From positions 1 through 64,000 of the forward strand of contig CAADGG010000079.1 in NCBI GenBank assembly GCA_900696485.1: a stretch of 64,000 nucleotides of DNA. Reading direction: 5' to 3'. The position numbers and the translations under genes are program-made. The DNA is from an uncultured Pseudomonadota bacterium. Lineage in GTDB: Bacteria > Myxococcota_A > UBA9160 > PR03. This document shows, in pieces, positions 62,216 through 64,000 of this stretch (its first letter is position 1; each line of letters opens with the position of its first letter). Under the pieces are notes generated by a model. The model saw only the letters and a program-made list of their open reading frames with translations, ran no database searches and was not told the DNA's origin.

Positions 62216-63893
62216 TGCGAAATCCGACCGACGCGAGAGCTGGGATGCGATCGTCGTGGGCTCGGGCCTCGGCGGCCTGTCGACCGCGGCGTATCTGTGC
62301 GCGCTCGGCAAGCGCACGCTGGTGCTCGAAGCGCACTATGTGGCCGGCGGCAACTCGCAGGTGTTCCGGCGCCGCCACCAGGGTCGCGACTACGAGTTCG
62401 ACGTCGGCATCCACTACATCGGCGAGTGCGGCCCCGACGGCGTGATCACGCAGGTCCTGAACGGGCTGGGGCTGGCGGAGCGCGTCGTATTCCGGCCGCT
62501 CGACCGCGACGGGTATTCCACGCTGGTCTTCCCGGACTTCACCTTCCGCATTCCGACCGGCTGGGACCGCTACCGGGAACGGCTCTTCGAAACCTTCCCG
62601 AGCGAGCGCGAACCGCTCGGCCGGCTGCTCGACGTGATGCAGGATGTCTCGGACGAAGCGCGGCGCTTCGTCCGGCGCGAGTTCGACCTGTCGGAACTCG
62701 CGGCGCGGGCGCCCAATTTCGTCCAGTGGGGCCTGCGCTCCACCACCCAGGTCTTCGACGAGTTCGCGATCTCCCAGAAAGCGCAGGCCGTGCTGCTCGG
62801 CGAACAGGGCTGCTACGCCGTCCGGCCCAGCAAGACGCCGCTGGTCGCCGCCTGCGGCGTGACCGACCACTTCCTGCGCGGCGCCTACTACCCCGAAGGC
62901 GGCGGACAGGTGCTGGCCGCACGCCTGATCGAGGCGATCCAGGCCTACGGCGGCGAGGTCCGCACGCGCGCACCGGTCCGGCGCATTCGCGTCGAGAACG
63001 GCCGCGCCGTGGGCGTGACGGTGGCGCGCAAGAGCCGCCGTGAGATGGAGATCGACGCGCCGATCGTGGTCTCCAACGCCGACCTGAAGCGCACCGTCTT
63101 CGAACTGGTGGGCGAAGCGCACTTCTCGCCGCAGACGCGCGAGCGGATCCACTCGCTGCGGATGTCGATTCCGCTCTTCGGTGTCTACCTCGGCGTGAAC
63201 GTCGACATGGCGGCGCTGGGGCACCGCAACAGCAACTACTTCCTCTGGGGTACCTACGATTTCGAGGGGATCTACGACGAACTCGAGGGCGGGCGGCTCA
63301 GCTCCGACGCGATGGCCTACATCACCATGGCATCGCTGAAGGATCCCGTCAGCGCTCATCTCGCACCGGAGGGCTACACCAACCTCCAGATCATGACGCT
63401 GGTGCCCCGCGAGTACGAGATCTGGGGAGTGGACCGCGGGCCCGCCGACGGCGGCCGCTACCACCGCGACCCGGAGTACCGCCGGCGCAAGCGCGAGCTG
63501 ATGGATCGTCTGATCGCCACCGCCGAGAAGGTCCTGCCGGGACTCTCCGAGCACATCGACTGGAAGGAAGCGGCCACGCCGGTGAGCCAGGAGCGCTTCA
63601 CACGCTCGACCGGAGGCACCTCCTACGGCATCGAGACGAGCATCGACCAGGCCGGCCCGCTGCGGGTGGGGCCGCGCACGGAGATCGAGGGGCTGTTCCT
63701 GTGCGGCGCCAGCACGCCCTCCGGCGCCGGCATCGCCGGCGTGATGCGCGGCGGCGTGTTGACGGCCGGCGAGATCCTCGAGACCGACCTGCTGCGCCCG
63801 ATCCTGGCCGGTCAGGTCTTCGGTGATCGCGATGCGCTGCCGCCGCTCACAGCGGACTGGGACGCCTGGAAGCTGAACACGTCGCTGGGTTGA
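62208..63893 (+). CDS. CrtI/retinol-saturase-like FAD-dependent oxidoreductase
   Basis: A 561-residue flavoprotein. The FAD-binding motif is AIVVGSGLGGLSTAAYL (GxGxxG) followed by VLEAHYVAGGNSQVF and the Rossmann-type DVGIHYIGE. The C-terminus ends with the second FAD motif GLFLCGASTPSGAGIAGVMRGGVLTA. The layout is that of phytoene desaturase, carotenoid isomerase and retinol saturase relatives that act on conjugated or steroid-like lipids. Together with the TetR-like gene directly before it, it looks like a regulated lipid-redox unit. Confidence 0.87.
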   Translation: MPDAKSDRRESWDAIVVGSGLGGLSTAAYLCALGKRTLVLEAHYVAGGNSQVFRRRHQGRDYEFDVGIHYIGECGPDGVITQVLNGLGLAERVVFRPLDRDGYSTLVFPDFTFRIPTGWDRYRERLFETFPSEREPLGRLLDVMQDVSDEARRFVRREFDLSELAARAPNFVQWGLRSTTQVFDEFAISQKAQAVLLGEQGCYAVRPSKTPLVAACGVTDHFLRGAYYPEGGGQVLAARLIEAIQAYGGEVRTRAPVRRIRVENGRAVGVTVARKSRREMEIDAPIVVSNADLKRTVFELVGEAHFSPQTRERIHSLRMSIPLFGVYLGVNVDMAALGHRNSNYFLWGTYDFEGIYDELEGGRLSSDAMAYITMASLKDPVSAHLAPEGYTNLQIMTLVPREYEIWGVDRGPADGGRYHRDPEYRRRKRELMDRLIATAEKVLPGLSEHIDWKEAATPVSQERFTRSTGGTSYGIETSIDQAGPLRVGPRTEIEGLFLCGASTPSGAGIAGVMRGGVLTAGEILETDLLRPILAGQVFGDRDALPPLTADWDAWKLNTSLG

Positions 63894-63929
63894 TCCGCAA
63901 CGGCCAAGGCGGTGTCGCCGGCGCTCGGG

Positions 63930-64000
63930 TCAGCGCCGGCGGCGGGCGGCCAGGTAGGCGCGGCGGGCCTCGGCGCATTCCGCGTCACCCAGGGCCGTCA
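63930..64000 (-). CDS. C-terminal end of a gene continuing outside the window
   Basis: A minus-strand frame ends at 63930-63932 (TGA) and encodes TALGDAECAEARRAYLAARR and two more Arg. The short piece is compatible with the C-terminus of an enoyl-CoA hydratase or similar, but nothing can be assigned. It converges with the CrtI-like oxidoreductase gene. Confidence 0.4.
   Translation of the reverse strand, partial: TALGDAECAEARRAYLAARRRR

Overview
The window is a 64 kb stretch of very GC-rich, gene-dense DNA with proteobacterium-like gene content. It carries the NtrB/NtrC pair, an OprP-type outer-membrane porin, a PEP-CTERM-like surface protein, YqgE, ApaH and DUF1329, which indicate a Gram-negative cell. 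GTG starts and 4-base stop/start overlaps are frequent. The mix of fatty-acid or steroid-type CoA enzymes, a denitrification module and a tungsten enzyme would suit a deltaproteobacterium-like lineage (Myxococcota, Desulfobacterota or Binatota), but the sequence alone does not fix the taxon. I found no rRNA, tRNA, CRISPR array, phage genes or transposase.

Layout. 1-2.8 kb: the end of an unidentified (possibly BatD-like) gene, a secreted PDZ protein and the molybdenum-cofactor pair moeA-mobA. 3.0-7.4 kb: a tightly overlapping run ntrB-ntrC-thiE-CNT nucleoside transporter. 7.4-27.7 kb: mostly single genes (cupin-hemerythrin protein, secreted EEP phosphatase, SDR, metallo-beta-lactamase-fold protein, MscS channel, YqgE, CPBP protease, double-PilZ protein, penicillin-binding transpeptidase, Nfu scaffold, YIP1 protein, HAD hydrolase, beta-helix protein, acyl-CoA carboxyltransferase, OprP-like porin, thioesterase, alcohol dehydrogenase, TOPRIM-like protein). 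27.8-40.6 kb, minus strand: a long co-directional array holding nitric oxide reductase and its assembly factors (two tiny membrane proteins, norC, norB, norQ, norD), then a second moeA, two very small ORFs, a MoeA-periplasmic-binding-domain fusion, a tungstate-type ABC transporter (tupA-tupB-tupC) and a 23S rRNA uracil methyltransferase. From the second moeA to the methyltransferase nearly every junction is a 4-base ATGA or GTGA overlap. 40.9-44.9 kb: decarboxylating 6-phosphogluconate dehydrogenase with polyphosphate glucokinase, then a tungsten-type aldehyde:ferredoxin oxidoreductase with a MoaD-like partner. 44.9-45.6 kb is an unexplained gap. 45.6-64 kb: apaH, an acyl-CoA synthetase, CBS-domain and DHH proteins, DUF1329, GNAT, a membrane-bound iron-sulfur aldo-keto reductase, MaoC hydratase, alpha/beta hydrolase, nadE, an aldolase-SDR fusion, a cold-shock-domain protein, a HAD hydrolase, a TetR regulator and a CrtI-like oxidoreductase.

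Two things stand out. First, five copies of a perfect 83-103 bp palindrome are scattered through the window. The outer and inner boxes are conserved, but a short segment between them differs from copy to copy and is always matched on the opposite arm. Four copies sit 0-1 base from a stop codon, and two supply an 18-residue tail and the stop codon of a gene. Second, three MoeA paralogues, a tungstate transporter, a tungsten-type AOR and a MoaD-like protein lie close together and are physically coupled to a NO reductase array, with two tiny ORFs buried in perfect start/stop overlaps. Together these suggest tungsten (or molybdenum) acquisition organised together with denitrification.
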